In this document: positions 63,531 to 64,000 of the stretch, one piece after another
Numbering within the stretch: the first letter of the stretch is position 1
How the letters are laid out: each line of letters starts with the position of its first letter
NCBI RefSeq assembly: GCF_000284375.1
Contig: NC_017249.1
Coordinates: forward strand, 3,264,001 to 3,328,000
DNA length: 64,000 bases
Direction: 5' to 3'
Source of the DNA: Bradyrhizobium japonicum USDA 6
GTDB taxonomy: Bacteria > Pseudomonadota > Alphaproteobacteria > Rhizobiales > Xanthobacteraceae
Made by a program: the position numbers and the translations under genes
Notes under the pieces: generated by a model
Told to the model about the DNA's origin: nothing
Database searches by the model: none
Seen by the model: the letters and a program-made list of their open reading frames with translations, nothing else

Positions 63531-64000
63531 AACGAATTCTCATTGCTGATGATCATGATGCTGTTCGATCCGGGCTACGGGCTGTCCTCGAGCAGCGGCC
63601 GGGTTGGATGATTGTCGCCGAGGCCTCCGACGGAAAATCGGCATTTGAGGCCGCTCTCAAAGAGCGGCCCGATGTTGCGATCGTCGACTTCTTCATGCCG
63701 CGCATGACGGGACTGGAAATCACTCGAGGAATAAAAAAACATCTCCGCGAAACTGAGGTGCTGATCTTTACCGCGCACGAATCCGGAGTGCTGGCTCAAG
63801 AGGCGCTTCAGGCGGGTGCGCGCGCGTTCCTGGTCAAGTCGGACGCGAACAAGCTGCTGCTGGCTGCCGTTGAAGCGCTAATGGCGCGTAAGCCATTCGT
63901 CGGCGGACGATTTTGTGGTCAGTCGGGTCGAGAAGACGAAGCTGGCGAGGGGCATGCAAAGCTGTCTCCGCGAGAGCGGCTCGTTGTCAAACTCGTGGCC
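63527..64000 (+). CDS. NarL/FixJ-type response regulator, 3' end outside window
   Basis: Receiver domain: ILIADDHDAVRSGLRAVL, phosphoacceptor Asp in DVAIVDFFMPRMTG, Thr/Ala switch LIFTAHESG, Lys in FLVKSDANK. LSPRERLVVKLVA begins the LuxR-type helix-turn-helix where the window ends. Confidence 0.9.
   Translation, partial: MKRILIADDHDAVRSGLRAVLEQRPGWMIVAEASDGKSAFEAALKERPDVAIVDFFMPRMTGLEITRGIKKHLRETEVLIFTAHESGVLAQEALQAGARAFLVKSDANKLLLAAVEALMARKPFVGGRFCGQSGREDEAGEGHAKLSPRERLVVKLVA

Noticed and set aside
1..64000. CRISPR array
   Set aside because: No regularly spaced short repeats seen; the repeats found are dispersed or a single tandem pair.

Overview
The gene families, the high GC content and several recurring intergenic sequences (notably an element containing gatcatgctcaaacaac) point to an alphaproteobacterium of the Bradyrhizobium group. 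This is inferred by eye; no database search was run. Nearly the whole window looks like accessory chromosome. Recognisable enzymes and regulators sit among dozens of small hypothetical genes, microproteins, dispersed repeats and broken genes.

Layout, 0-16 kb: a methyltransferase cut by the window edge; the GTPase HflX; a degenerate tRNA with anticodon CAT; several small exported or membrane proteins; a phasin split in two; an isolated aspartate kinase that looks foreign; a family 2 glycosyltransferase; and a Tat-exported vanadium haloperoxidase-like protein lacking a key histidine. 16-32 kb: four members in the window (16.1, 16.9, 31.7 and 48.0 kb) of a roughly 60-residue protein family with a shared leader; a frameshifted cyclase/ATPase; two AraC-type regulators with a methyltransferase between them; a secreted nuclease; and OpgC. 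32-44 kb: PRC-barrel, NYN and membrane proteins; an IS3-family insertion sequence with perfect ends and a 4-bp target duplication; an MFS transporter; and remnants of SRAP and DNA ligase genes.

44-53 kb: mostly small hypothetical genes and microproteins, plus an MgtC-like protein, RlpA, an integrase remnant and a second copy of a roughly 430-bp repeat. 53-58 kb: a catabolic-looking block comprising a LysR regulator divergent from a fatty acid hydroxylase-type membrane enzyme, a Bfd-like ferredoxin, a coniferyl-aldehyde-dehydrogenase-like enzyme and an SDR. 58.4-62.5 kb: two perfect 46-bp copies of the 3' end of a tRNA-Lys(CTT) gene bracket a tyrosine integrase and fragments of MFS, cupin, DUF3616 and endonuclease/phosphatase genes. 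This is a degraded integrative element, probably part of stacked insertions at a tRNA-Lys gene. The right edge holds a histidine-kinase fragment coupled to a NarL-type response regulator.

Many broken genes differ from an intact reading frame by one missing base, often inside a short run of one base. This may reflect pseudogene decay in an island or uncorrected long-read indels, and the sequence alone cannot separate the two. I did not find a clearly new multi-gene system. The most interesting leads are the haloperoxidase variant, the leader-sharing small-protein family, the 5' element shared by three unrelated genes, and the tRNA-Lys att repeats.
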